Of a stretch of DNA of 64,000 bases, positions 33,942 through 44,948 are shown piece by piece (the stretch's first letter is position 1; each line of letters begins with the position of its first letter). The stretch spans positions 2,108,001 through 2,172,000 of the forward strand of contig JACDTU010000001.1 of assembly GCA_022376465.1 (NCBI GenBank). The letters run 5' to 3'. Under the pieces are notes generated by a model, which saw nothing but the letters and a program-made list of their open reading frames with translations, was not told the origin of the DNA and did no database searches. The translations under genes and the position numbers were made by a program. Source of the DNA: Cubamyces lactineus. Lineage: Eukaryota > Basidiomycota > Agaricomycetes > Polyporales > Polyporaceae.

Positions 33942-36875
33942 TCACGGTACGTATGAAGCCACCAAGAACACGACGAATGACACAATGAATGCCAACACAG
34001 TGAAAACATTAAGTCCCCAGTCGCTCCAGAAGTCATTGACCACGAACGCCGGCTTTGGCGGCGGGTCCACAGAGACCGTAACCCGGTGAACTATGCCTGG
34101 CGCATTATCATGCGTCACAATCGTCAGAGTCTGGCGTGCTTCGTCGTACTCGTGCTTGTCTTCGGGCTTCAGGCCCCGCACCAGGATCTTGCGACTATGC
34201 GCAAGCTGGGAGGGCAAGAATACTTCCGTCTTGTTCGTCTTGAGCGGAGGATAGCCGATTCGTGGGGGGTCGTGCACGCTCGCGCGCAATTTTCTGTTCG
34301 CATCCACAGCTTTGCTCGCCTCTGTTGCCTCCTCTGGTATAGCCCACTCGAACGTGAACTCTCCAGTGTTCACTTCGTAGTCGAAGCGCAAGGGGATCCC
34401 GGCGGTCTTTGCAGGGTAGGGTCGCACGACCGCGCGAAGGATGCGGCCGCCGTTATCGAGCGTCGGCGAGGTCTGGTTGTAGTCCAACCACGAGCTCGGC
34501 AGAGCGCGCTTCTGGCTGAACCACGAGAAGTTCTCGCCATTCCAGTCGTCGCCAGTGTGGTCGTCGTTATCAGGATTATAGTTCCAGAGGCTATAGTGGG
34601 AGGCCGTGGGGTCGTTCGCTACGTTCAGACACCCGAGATCCCGCTCGAAGAAATGCAGACTTACGTGAAGCCGACCAGGGATCGTTCCAATGCCGTGAGC
34701 ATGGCATCCATCATCTTCATCTGCCAGTCCCACCTATCTGTCTCAAATGCCTCGCCTTTGCTGAGAGTGATACTCATCAGTCATCGCTTGTTTATTGAGG
34801 AAAGCGTCAGGATATGCCTACTTCATGTCCATAGGGATGCCGCATTCGCCGATGACGACTGGGGTCTCGCCGAGTGAACGGTAGCCCGCTTCGACGATGT
34901 TGCGGATCTGGAGGGCGAAGTTGTCCCGTGCGCCCTTCTGACCCCAATAGAAGGCCTTGAGTGGGAACATGCCCTGCAGGAAAGGTCAGGCACGTCAGGA
35001 CGGTTATGGGACAACCAAATAGGTCCGAGACCGACTTGCCCTGGAAAGGCCTTGGACGTTCACGGTGAAGTTCCCAAACGCTTTGTTGAACAGCGTATTT
35101 AAACAATACCTACAGGACAACGTTGTGAGCTTCACTCACGTGCGAACATATCGTGGAGCAACTCACCAGTGCGGAGCGTACACCATGTTGGAGGGACGGC
35201 GATCAGGTGTCCACGAGCTCGGGCAGAACTGGATGAATCTTGAGCTTAGCCGCTCCTTCGTAGTCTATACGAGAGACGAACCTCGTTCGGGATCGGTTCG
35301 GTGAAGACGAGTTTGTCTTCTCCTGTAACGCTGCGTACCCTCGCTGCCCATTTTTGCACGAGCGGGAAGTAGAAGTCCGTGTACCAATCAATCTCACGGC
35401 CGGTGTGCGGGTCACGCTTGAAGTAGTTCTCGCGGAGGACGACGCCCTGGTTTTTCTTCTGGTCCCAGCCCCACACCCCGTGCATCTCCCAGAGACATTT
35501 CCCACCGGTCGGTCCGTCGTCGCGCCACGCCTTCTGGCCTGCAGTGTTGATCACACGCTGCGAAGTAAGCCGAGTGGGAAGGGGGAACGAGCGTGTCCAG
35601 TGGCCGACTGCTGTTGGGTGACCCGCACCAAGCATGAATGATTGGAAGGCGGTTGCTGCAAGACGTGTTAGAGTCATCCAGTAGAATGAGTGGAGGGAAG
35701 GACTTACGAACGTGACCAAGATGAAGATCGGTGTTGTAGTCAAACGCATGCATTGACTGCAGCTCAATGTAGCCGCGGTGGGGTTCGTTCATCATCTACT
35801 GTACGTAAGTAACGCTGCGGCCTTGGTGTATGCAGTACCATACCTCGAAACCAATGACAGCTTCAAGATCGCCAACGGTCTTTGCGATGAGCTCCCACAT
35901 ATTCAAGAAAGAGTCTTGTAAGAACTGTTGTATTGAAACTTCGCTCCACTCTTGACTCTTCACCTTGAGTTTGGACACAAACATGTCTCCAGCCCAGAAG
36001 CAAGTCCTACGCCGCAAGATGTCAGAAAACGATGAAGCATGCAACCGTTCATGAACCTACGCCATAGTTGCCGCAGCTAGCTTCTGGTACCCGCATGGCC
36101 AGAGACCACGCTCATCTTCTGTATGACCTCCGCCCTTCACACCCTTCAGCCACGCAGCGCCCGGTTCTTCAAGGCCATGGAGATCGAAGCCAACTGCTTC
36201 CAGCGTCCACGCAGGTGCACCGGACCCGCCGGTGTAGCGAGACCACACGTCTTGATGCAGCGCTACAAAGGCCACCAGACCATATTGAGGTAGCATCGAT
36301 AACAGCTGTCGGACGTATTCTAGGTACTCCATATCATATATTCCTCTGCGAATCATTAGAACATTGCACGGGAAGGATGGGATTCGCGTTGGACTTACGC
36401 CCCTGAGTGCTCGACGGCTTCCCAGGTAATGAGGAAGCGCACTGCAGGGCCTCAGATAGCTGCAGAAGCTTCAACTCGTGCTAGCACTCACCAAATGTAA
36501 GCCCCCATCGCCTCAGCCTGGCAAAGTGGTCAGGTGCCTCCGCGAGGGGGAACGGTCTTCCAACGAAAGTCACGTCGGCATGGTTAGCTGGAAAGGAATC
36601 ATGGTCGTGGTTCACTGGTCTTCATGGGTCGTCAGGAATGAACAATATAACGGAGACAATGGCGAGACGCACGTTTTACAATTCCCCGATAGATTCACTC
36701 CTCGCAAATGGCAGACTCGACCATGCGCATCCACGAAATGACGGCCATGGAGATAGATTTTGCCACCAATCCCTGAAGACGACCAGTCATGAGCGAAAGA
36801 CTCCTTTGGAGCTTGTGAGGGCTGGTCTTGCCCGACGAGGATGAAAGAGGCGTCGGATGCGGTACGGGAAATCAT
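33942..36875 (-). CDS. GH5 beta-glucosidase, steryl-glucosidase / glucocerebrosidase type
   Basis: Glycoside hydrolase family 5 enzyme resembling the fungal ergosteryl-beta-glucosidase and endoglycoceramidase-related proteins (subfamily 12), which remove glucose from membrane glycolipids. The ATG at 36875 is followed by GKIYLHGRHFVDAHGRVCHL and RGVNLSGNCKT, the family's N-terminal strand. ALHQDVWSRYTGGSGAP follows in the exon 36356-36057. The acid/base Glu is in MNEPHRGYIEL (about 35790-35760). The nucleophile Glu is in VVIGECGIPMDM (about 34865-34830). LWNYNPDNDDHTGDDWNG lies near 34590. The C-terminal beta domain ends with a membrane-spanning segment (LNVFTVLAFIVSFVVFLVAS) just before TGA at 33942-33944, so the enzyme is probably tail-anchored. 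It is intron-rich (eight or more). Confidence 0.85.
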
Positions 36876-37556
36876 TTGACGCGTCTGTGCCAGCTCAGTC
36901 CAGGGGGTAGACCAGGGTCGTCCCTTCAGTTTCTAGCCAGGCAGTCTATAGTCTAGTGCAGCTCTAGAGCTTCCCAGATGTTCTTTGCAGTGTCGACCTC
37001 GAGAGAAAGAGTTGTAGGCAACGTGAGTCCGTCGCGGCGCAATTACAGTGACTGGCGCAGTAACTTAAGCGCCAATATCCGGCAACCAAGCAACGGGCGC
37101 TTGTAAGTACTATGTGGCTGTGCTATAGGCGCTAAATTGCATTCCGAACAGCGCCCAATCGGCGCCCACGCAACTGCATTTTGTTTCGTCTGACGGTGAT
37201 AGTCTCAAGCTGGCAATTCCTGTTTGAGTGCGTAAGGCTCAGACGTCTTGTGTTGCTCCTTGGCAAGCTGCTTTACGGCCGCGATTTAGTCAGTATGCTT
37301 TGATTGTCATGCGACCCTGTTGATCAGTCTGAACTAAGCGAGCAACAGGGGTCCTTACATGCCACCGTATGCTTCAAGCTGGACGCCCTGGGATCAGCGC
37401 CGTAGTCGCGACTGTTTCACGCACCCCTGTATATAGCATCACAAGGCGCGACTTCGGAATTCTGATGCGAGCCTCCTGTGAGGATTGAGATCTTCGCGAT
37501 GACTTAAGAACGTTCGCCCCAAGTGCTCTCTCCCCGCACCCACCTTCACGGCAAGT
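36876..37556. promoter_or_regulatory. Divergent promoter region
   Basis: Lies between the minus-strand GH5 gene and the plus-strand aldehyde dehydrogenase gene, so it should hold both promoters. GTATATAGCATCAC at about 37430 is a TATA-like site for the dehydrogenase. GGCGCC-related words recur between 37050 and 37180 (GCGCCAATATCCGG, CGGGCGC, GGCGCTAAATTG, GCGCCCAATCGGCGCCCA); this could be a regulator-binding cluster. Confidence 0.45.
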
Positions 37557-40150
37557 ATGGCTACCACAATGTATACACCAATCGATGAGATCCCAAAGGT
37601 ATCGCCCCGATTCTATGGAGGCTCTGTGTCTTGCGATTTCTCACTGGGCATTTTCGATTTCAGATCCACCAACACGCGCGCGAAGCGTTCCTCTCTGGGA
37701 AGACGAGATCCATAGCTTTTCGGAAAGCACAGATCGCCCAAGTCGGTTACCTGCTCAAGGACAACGAGCAACGCATCAAAGAAGCCTTGAGGCGCGACCT
37801 CAATAGGCCTGAGCTGGAGACTGACTTGTATGTTCGCATTTCTTATACGCAGCCCTGATCGTTGCCTGATTCGCCCCCTCAACAGCTTTGACATGACCGC
37901 GGTCTATATGGACGTCCGCCTCGCGTATGATAACGTCGAGCAGTGGGCGAAGCCCCAGAAGGCGGACTTCAATGTGAACTTCTTCGCGATGAGCCCGAAG
38001 CTGCAAGCTGAGCCGAGAGGAGTGGTGCTCCTCGTCGCACCCTTCAACCTTCCGACACTCGTTATCTTCTCTCCCTTGGTGACTATCCCATCTGCCTCAC
38101 ATCGAGGTTGCCATGCTAATACCTGACAGGTCAGCATGATCGCTGGCGGAAACGCCGTTGTAATCAAGCCGTCTGAGCAACTGCCAACATTCAACGAGCT
38201 CATCACAGAACTCATACCTCAGTATCTCGACAATGATCTATATCGCATTGTCCATGGAGCACGCGAGGAGACGACGAAGGTGAGATACTGGAAGAACGAA
38301 CACCCACTCTCGAGACTGTCTGACGCATAGGACGCCTGTAGCTACTCGAACTTCGATGGGACCATAGTGAGTCAGCTTCCACTAGCGTGTTGTCGTGCAG
38401 ACGGGTAACTGACATCGTCTAGTATTCTATGTCGGTACGTACGACCACAGAAACGCCTCTATAATATCCCCAACCAGCTCGGCGTATAGGCAACGGACGT
38501 GTCGGGCGTATCATCGCCGGGGCCGCAGCAAAGCATCTGACGCCTACCACGATGGAGGTAATGTCGATACTACACAGGCACTCTGATTAATGCTGATATC
38601 TCCGTCGTGCCTTAGCTTGGAGGTACGTTGAATGCTCAGCACTTCGACTCTTTCAGCAAGTCCCATGACCATCCTCTACATCACAGGAAAGAACCCGGTT
38701 GTCATTGACCCCAAATGTGACGTCAACCTGGCCGCACGACGCATTTTGTGGGGAAGGTTCTCCAATGCAGGGCAGGTATGTGCCGCCGGTATCGCTCATA
38801 CACGTTCAGCGATAACATGACGCGTTACGTTCTTCAGATATGCATGTCGCCAGAATATGTACTCGTTCCTCGAGGGTTCCAAGAGACGCTCGTCAACGCA
38901 ATGAAGGAGGTGTACGTAGTATTTTAGCGCCATTTATTCTTTCCCGGCCGCTGATGTGCGAGTCTCGTCTCGTATACAGATACGCTTCGTTCTATCCAGA
39001 AGGACCCGCGAAGTCAGCATCCTTCGCTCGCGTTGTATCTCAGGCCCACGCTGAGCGCATCAAGAACATGCTCGACGAGACGAAGGGTACGATCGTCTTA
39101 GGCGGAGATACAGACGTGTCCCAGAAGTACATCGCGCCCACCGTAGTGAAAGATGTTAACGTCAACGACGCGTTGATGATAGAGTAAGTGGCTTGGGCAC
39201 CACTAGTACCTCGTATAGAGCTAATGCATACGTCCAACTTCTAGAGAAATTTTCGGACCTGTTCTGTGCATCGTCCCCGTCAACGACGTCCATGAAGCCA
39301 TCGCGATCATCAACTCTCAGTAATAAATTTCTCGTCTGTCCCTACTGACACCCTCCACTCACACCCGATGTTCGCAGGGAGTGCCCGCTCGCAGTCTACG
39401 TCTTCTCGCCTGACAAGTCCTTCCAGAACAAAGGTGCGCTTGCGTTCTTTTCCGCTAGTGTAGGCGACCCCAAGCTTACGTTATATGAAATTAGTCTTCG
39501 AGAACACGCGCAGCGGGGCGACATTAGTGAACGAAGTCGTCATCACCACAGCCGGTGAGTCCAAACTCTCCTACACAGTCCTATCATGACTCATCTTCGC
39601 CTTCGTAGTCCACGGCCTCCCTATGGGCGGAATCGGAGGCAGCGGCTGTGAGTTATTCAAACTTGAGGCCCTATCGTGGCAGTGGAGTGCTGACGACGCG
39701 TCGTAGATGGCTACTACACCGGGAAGCACGCATTCGAAGAGTTTACTCACTACCGTGTGTCTGTTGACAACCCCGCATGGTACGTAACCTTCAAGCGGAA
39801 TAAAAGAAGCAGCCCACCTAACAATCCTCGCTTTGTTCAGGGTTGACAAGGTTGTCCTTGGGGCTCGTTATCCCCCGTACAAGGTGAGCCTATCTCCAAT
39901 TTGCGCCCGCCATACTGCTCATCTAATTCATCTCCGAATAATTCCATAGCCGAGCAAGATGCTCGCGATGCTCGCCCCGGGGTTGCCGCCTCGACCCGTA
40001 CAGGGGAAGAACGGCGCTACGTCGAAGAGGTGGGCGCTCTGGCTTGCCGTCTTCCTTGTCAGCGCAGGGTCTACGGTATTGACTGGTTACCAGTACGTGG
40101 GGCTTTTGGAAGGATGCAAGAGATTGATGAAGCACTTGACTCCGATATGA
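37557..40150 (+). CDS. Class-3 (fatty) aldehyde dehydrogenase, membrane-tailed
   Basis: NAD(P)-dependent aldehyde dehydrogenase of the class 3 / fatty aldehyde type. The ATG at 37557 starts MATTMYTPIDEIPK. Conserved blocks are EPRGVVLLVAPFNLP, then AGGNAVVIKPSE, then the cofactor loop FYVG plus NGRVGR across an intron. The general base Glu is in MELGGKNPVVID and the nucleophile Cys in NAGQ plus ICMSPEYVLVPRG. EIFGPVLCIVPV and GGIGGSGYG follow. The C-terminus has a hydrophobic anchor (WALWLAVFLVSAGSTVLTGY), typical of microsomal fatty aldehyde dehydrogenases. The gene has at least a dozen introns. The ELGGK motif is built from three exons, the middle one being only 7 nt (38616-38622). The stop is TGA at 40148-40150. 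Expected role: oxidation of long-chain aldehydes, for example from sphingolipid breakdown. Confidence 0.88.
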
Positions 40151-40652
40151 ATGGTGCTCGTCTCATGCGGGGTGCGTCGTGGCATTGTGTACGATCGTCG
40201 TTCGCATTACCAATCAGTTCATGTAGTATTCCCTTAGCAAATGAATATGGCTGTATATTGTACGCTACTACGTATTTAACGAAGGCTGATTGAGGCCCAT
40301 GCACACGAAACTAGTCACTGGTAGACCTCACATCACGGTTCCGAGTACATGGGCCGGAGAAACCACGTGAGTCGGCATTATACGCTGAAACACCAGCTAC
40401 AGAAACACCATCAATGTCCCAACACCGAGGAGGACGACTGGTTCGAAAGAGCCCCATTCCAATGCCATCTATGTATCCTTCGTCCCAGAAATGGCCCCAG
40501 AGCGTCCTACTAGTGACACGACCAGGTGATCGCGTTGAATATAGGCGCTCTATTGCCGACTCCTCCCGTTGCGGGGTCCGCAGGCTACCGAGCGTCTCTC
40601 ACTCAGTTCATCAGCGTTCACCACTAGTCTGCTACGAAATCGAGGGGTCGTA
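40151..40652. other. Intergenic region
   Basis: 3' flank of the aldehyde dehydrogenase gene up to the MITE. Only short open frames occur. Confidence 0.4.
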
Positions 40653-40717
40653 GGGGAGGCTGAGGAAAGTGCTTGCGGATCAACGTGCCGAGTGATGGCC
40701 GAGGTGCCGCGGTGGCT
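40653..40717 (+). repeat. MITE left terminal inverted repeat
   Basis: 65 bp, identical to the reverse complement of 41095-41159; its outer end is GGGGAGGCTGAGG. Confidence 0.9.
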
Positions 40718-41094
40718 GAGAGGCTCTCAGTGTCTGCGACCTCTGGACTTGACGGCTCCATAAGTACGCTCTATCGTGCTCGTCGACACGACTGCTCATA
40801 CCAGACCTGTATGTAGATCTACGAAAACACAACTCAACTGATGCTGATGCCTTGAGACCTCTCGACAATCTAATTTTGCAGGCCGTGTCCATGTATAGGC
40901 TTGCCTGTGATCATGCAATCTGCGAATTTGAGCAATTGAGGGTGGCTGAAACAAAGTACGTTGTTCAACAAGTGTATGAAGAGCTTTGCTGCATGTCCAG
41001 TGTTGTGTGTGCGCAACGCAGTACCGCTTTGCCTTACATGAAGTACAGCATAAAGTTGTGGACTCGCAGTGGACCATGCATTAGCGTCCTGTCA

Positions 41095-41159
41095 AGCCAC
41101 CGCGGCACCTCGGCCATCACTCGGCACGTTGATCCGCAAGCACTTTCCTCAGCCTCCCC
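41095..41159 (-). repeat. MITE right terminal inverted repeat
   Basis: 65 bp, ending CCTCAGCCTCCCC next to TA; it is the exact reverse complement of the left arm. Confidence 0.9.
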
Positions 41160-41161
41160 TA

Positions 41162-41668
41162 AGATACTATCATGGCACCGGAAGTGCAATCGCAACAGAA
41201 GTGCAACTTCTGCACTTCCCATACATCTGCTCATCTGGCACCTCAACAAAAATGAACATCATGTGCAGCTTGCATCCTAAGGCCTATATCCCAAAAATGA
41301 AGGGATTCTGCTCGGTCGCTGTCAAAATATTTGAATAAGAGTGCTCTTCAAGAAGGCTACTGCCTAACAAAATTCGCTCGGCACTTTGCTGTAGGGCTTC
41401 GATCACTTCGAAATTTCACAGGTATGTTCGGGCACGTATGGTCTATAGTTCTATCAACTTTCCGGTACATCCGAAGACGATTTGCATGAATGGTCAAGAG
41501 AATAATGGTTCTGGGGACCCGAAGCGTGACAATATCCGCCACAGTCCTGGTCGGAGTTTCAATCGCAGCCAAAGTGGCCGTAGCGCCCAGAAACTTGCAC
41601 CGTACGCGTCCTTGCGCTAAGTCTCTAGGCTACTGCACTGTAGCTCCTCCATTAACGTTGCCCTCCAG
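41162..41668. other. Region between MITE and transposase gene
   Basis: Probably includes the left end and promoter of the transposon, but I could not define a terminal repeat because the right end lies outside the window. A small perfect hairpin GAAGTGCA-ACTTC-TGCACTTC sits at 41198-41218. Confidence 0.4.
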
Positions 41669-44402
41669 ATGGGTCACCGGAGCAAGAAGCTGGCGCCTGC
41701 ACAACGTGAGAAGCGTCTTGCGGATGCTCTGGCCCGCTTGCGTTCCCTCGCCAACACGGCTCAGGCCGCCGGCCCGGCTGACGGTCCTATGCTGAACATC
41801 AAGTCTGTGGCCCGGGAATTCAATGTTGACTACTCAACGCTGCACCGACGTTTCCAAGGCCATTCTCTTTCCTGTAGGCTTTCTCATGAATCTCAGCAGT
41901 TGCTCTGTCCAGCCCAGGAGAAAGCCTTCGTTGACTGGATTGTGCATCTCAGTGACATCGGGCGGCCTCTCAGCAAGCGAACGATCTCCAAGAAGGTTCA
42001 GCGGATTCTCAAGCTCCCACGGCGTCTGTCACGCAAATGGATCCGTGCCTTTCTCGCTCGGCATCCTGAGCTGCGACTTGGGAAACCTTCTGGCCTCGAC
42101 CCAAAACGTGCGCAAGCGTTCAATGAGAAGAATGTTGAGGACCATTTCGACCTGCTCCGGAAGACAATGGAGAAGCACGACATTCCCTGGGCAAACGTCT
42201 ACAACATGGACGAGAAGGGGATTCAGCGAGGGGGTAGGAAGGAGCACCAGTACCGCTACATTGTACCTAAGACACGTCGTCCTACGTACAAACTCCGTAG
42301 CGCGAGTCTTGAGCTTGTTACTGTCATCGAGTGCGTGTGCACTGATGGGACTTCCCTCAAACCAACCTTCGTATTTCCTGGGAAGGAATTCCACAAAGAG
42401 TGGTTTGAGGTTGATCCCGAGATTCTGTAAGTATAAAAATATTCATGTATTCAATAACTGATGGAGCTCGTCAAATGTCAGCATCTGCATGTCACCCAAC
42501 AGATGGACAGATGAAGGCATTTGCGCCGAGTGGTTTGAGAAGTCATTCATTCCTCAAGCGACCGCACACCGGACCGACGACAAACCCATCCTCCTCATCT
42601 TTGATGGCCACAACTCTCATGCAAGCCAGCGCGTTCTCGATCTGGCAAAGCAGCATCGGATTGAGCTCCACTGCCTTCCTGCTCACACCACTCATAAGCT
42701 ACAACCACTCGACGTGGGCGTTTTTGCACAGCTTCAACGCGGTTGGAAGGAACAGTGCATTGACTTCACTGACCGCACGGACATGGAGATGGACCGTAAA
42801 TATATAGTACGGGAGTACATGGAAGCACGCGCAAAGAGCATCTCCACCGAACTTGTCATTCAAGCGTTCAAATCGTGTGGTCTCAATCCTATTCGCCCTG
42901 ATATCTTTGACGCCACCGACTTCGCGCCCAGTAAAAACACCTCCATTCATGCCCCACTTCCCTCCTCCTTCCCTCGCCCATCTCTTGCCCATTCCGACGC
43001 TGTTGAGCCTAATTCTGCGTCCTCGGCTCCAGCACCTCATTGCACCCACTCAGATACCCTTGAAGGCCCCCCGCCACTTGACGACCTCGGTCCCGATGAC
43101 GAAGACAAAGAAGACGGTGAGAGCGACAGCGAAGAGCCTATACCCGACTCTGACGGTGCCACAGAGGAAGACAGCCAAGGTGACATATCAGACGACGCTC
43201 GGGACCTCTCTGATGATGAGTGGGCTTGCGAAACTGATGAAGATGTCCTCGAGGAGGAATTGTCGACCCGCCATGACCCGCCATGCCTTCGAATTCTCCG
43301 CCCCGATGGTACATCATACACGCTGACTGAGGACCCTGCACCGCAACCTACCGCTACCGAGACCGGCCCCGAATCGAGAGATGGTGTTACAATAACACCC
43401 GGGCTCAGGCTGCGTGCGCGTTCACAAAGTCCGCAGAGAGCTCGCGCTGGTGACATCTCTGAGCCGAGCATCGCTCTTGACCTCCGCCTTGCAAGGTCGA
43501 GGTATGAGGCTCCTCGCGCCCGGCTCGCAGCATATGAGCGGGTTGTAATGGCCCAAGAGAAGACCATCCATGACCTGCGCGAAGACAAGAAGCTAGCGGA
43601 GTTCCACTGTGGGATGGCTGCATTGGAGATGGAGGAGATGCAAAGCAAGCTCAATGCGAAATCCGCGCGTGCACAGGAAGGGCAATTGCGTACACTTGTA
43701 TCAGGGGCACGTTGCCTTACATCTGAGGACGGTCTCAAAGAATGGCAAGCTCAGGAGGATGCGCGTCAGGCCCGTAGGGAGGCAAGGGAGTTGAAGAAGG
43801 CAGAGCGTGCAGAGCGCGCTGCACGGCGGCAGGCACAGCGACAGGCACTCGGAGACGCGCACGTCTTCACTGGTGGTCTGTCTACAAAAAGCCGTGAAGA
43901 TCTGCAGGATATTGCCAGCGCTCTTGGCCTGACCTTTCCGGACGTTCCGCGCCTAACCAAAGATGTCCTCAAACGCGCTGTCATTGAACATTTCGATCGC
44001 AACCCTGCCCTGCGCGACCATGAACGCTTTTGTGGTCTCTTTCGTCGCTCACAGAAGCGGCCTGCACCAACCGAAGGTGTTGACGAAAATGAGCCTCCCT
44101 CTGTACGCCGCCGTCTCGACCCGCCACCATCAAGTTCCCGCGCGACGCCACTCACTGGCACCTTGGGCTCTCTAAACCCATCCCAGGCCGCCCTGCTCTT
44201 TCCATCCGATGTCCCTCCACATCCCTCGCAGGCTGTCAACAGCCCTCTCAACTCGCAACACTCGCTCCCAATGCCTTACAGCGAGCAGCTTATGATGCAG
44301 GGCCCATACCGTCAAGAAGTCCCTCTGCAAACAAGTCTCATGAACTATACTGGTACAACCCGGACGCAGCTTCGTGCGGACCCATCATTGATCCCGTGTT
44401 GA
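41669..44402 (+). CDS. Pogo-like DDE transposase (DDE_1 type), 3' end displaced by a copia insertion
   Basis: Transposase of the Tc1/mariner-pogo class. Exons are 41669-42426 and 42482-44402, with a 55-nt GT-AG intron. DNA-binding part: a psq-like helix-turn-helix (SVAREFNVDYSTLHRRFQG), then a CENP-B-like one (SRKWIRAFLARHPELRLGK). Catalytic aspartates are in YNMDEKGIQRGG, in LLIFDGHNSHAS and in KLQPLDVGVFAQLQRGW. The C-terminal half is unusual. It has a long acidic run (DDEDKEDGESDSEE and more), then two coiled-coil segments (YERVVMAQEKTIHDLREDKK; REARELKKAERAERAARRQA). A SAP-like segment follows (DLQDIASALGL, TKDVLKRAVIEHFD). The frame ends at TGA 44400-44402, which already lies inside the copia LTR starting at 44397. 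The natural C-terminus is therefore lost or beyond the window. Confidence 0.87.
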
Positions 44403-44930
44403 ACTTCCAGGTTATCGGCTGTGCCGGACCGGGAATGTGGACTTTGTGGCTGTGGCGCCTACAATGCGCACAGCATGGACTTTATTCCTTTTATGGACTG
44501 CTCAGTGTACGTACTGTAGTTGGACATTCTTTCATTCCCTCCATCTTTCCGTTGCATTCTACACTGCTACGGATCCTTCCAGAGGGTTCTATACCTATGA
44601 CACCATATGTCGCGATACTCGCACCATGGTCTTACTCATCGTACATAGGGATCACATGCCTCCTTTCTTCGCTTACTCATGGCACTCCTCTCTCAGTATA
44701 TAAGGAGGACATTCTTCGCCCCTGCTCTTCAGTCGTTCGCTCACAGACTGAAGAGTAAGTTCCCTTAATACCTATGGTTTATATGCAGTTACTTACTGAA
44801 GTACTTGTAGCTTCTTTGTGTCGCTTACAGGTACTTATACTATGCAATAGAGTCGTTCGCTCACAGACTGAAGACTTCTTTGTGTCGCTTACAGGTCGCT
44901 CCCCAGCCTTCTAGGTTCAGAAGTTCGTCA
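44397..44930 (+). repeat. Copia 5' LTR
   Basis: 534 bp from TGTTGAACTTCC to TTCGTCA. The TATA box is GTATATAAGG (44696-44705). About 30 nt downstream begins the leader, which contains a 56-nt intron-like segment (44755-44810) and a second, intron-lacking copy of the same leader (44851-44896). The 3' boundary is set by the adjoining primer-binding site and the CA end. Confidence 0.85.
44755..44810 (+). other. Putative intron in the copia LTR leader
   Basis: 56 nt beginning GTAAGT and ending TTGTAG, with a branch-like TTACTGAAG 10-18 nt before the end. The flanks CAGACTGAAGA and CTTCTTTGTGTCGCTTACAGG are found directly joined in the second leader copy at 44864-44895. That is what splicing of this segment would give. 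Confidence 0.7.
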
Positions 44931-44948
44931 GGTTATGAGCCCTGCGCT
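44931..44948 (+). other. Copia primer-binding site for an initiator-tRNA fragment
   Basis: GGTTATGAGCCCTGCGCT directly follows the LTR. It is the complement of the anticodon-arm region of eukaryotic initiator tRNA-Met (AGCGCAGGGCTCATAACC in the yeast tRNA, from memory). Drosophila copia uses the same internal tRNA region, as a half-tRNA primer. Confidence 0.75.

Larger units (their letters stand above)
40653..41159. mobile_element. 507-bp MITE with perfect 65-bp terminal inverted repeats
   Basis: The first 65 bp (40653-40717, beginning GGGGAGGCTGAGGAAAG) are the exact reverse complement of the last 65 bp (41095-41159). The element is flanked by TA on both sides (40651-40652 and 41160-41161), the target duplication expected of Tc1/mariner/pogo-type transposition. 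The 377-bp interior has no coding sequence I recognise. The identical arms indicate recent mobility or arm conversion. Which transposase moved it is not known; none of its terminal sequence was seen around the neighbouring pogo-like gene. Confidence 0.85.

Noticed and set aside
34086..34877. 263-codon plus-strand open frame
   Set aside because: It is antisense to the GH5 exons, whose active-site and C-terminal sequence on the minus strand is clearly the coding one.
22378..40150. A secondary-metabolite gene cluster (monooxygenase, oxygenase array, aldehyde dehydrogenase)
   Set aside because: No polyketide, peptide or terpene synthase, transporter or cluster regulator is visible. The GH5, Tag1-like and fatty aldehyde dehydrogenase genes are better explained as general metabolism.
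40653..41159. MITE as a deletion derivative of the adjacent pogo-like transposon
   Set aside because: Both fit TA target duplication, but I did not see the MITE end sequence near the transposase, so proximity alone is not evidence.
43037..43738. 233-codon minus-strand open frame within the transposase
   Set aside because: It is antisense to the acidic region of the transposase and is serine-rich because of the complementary Asp/Glu codons.
44396..44758. 120- and 88-codon open frames repeated identically at 44396-44758 and 50173-50541
   Set aside because: They lie within the copia LTRs and are identical because the LTRs are; they overlap the TATA box and leader, so they are not independent genes.
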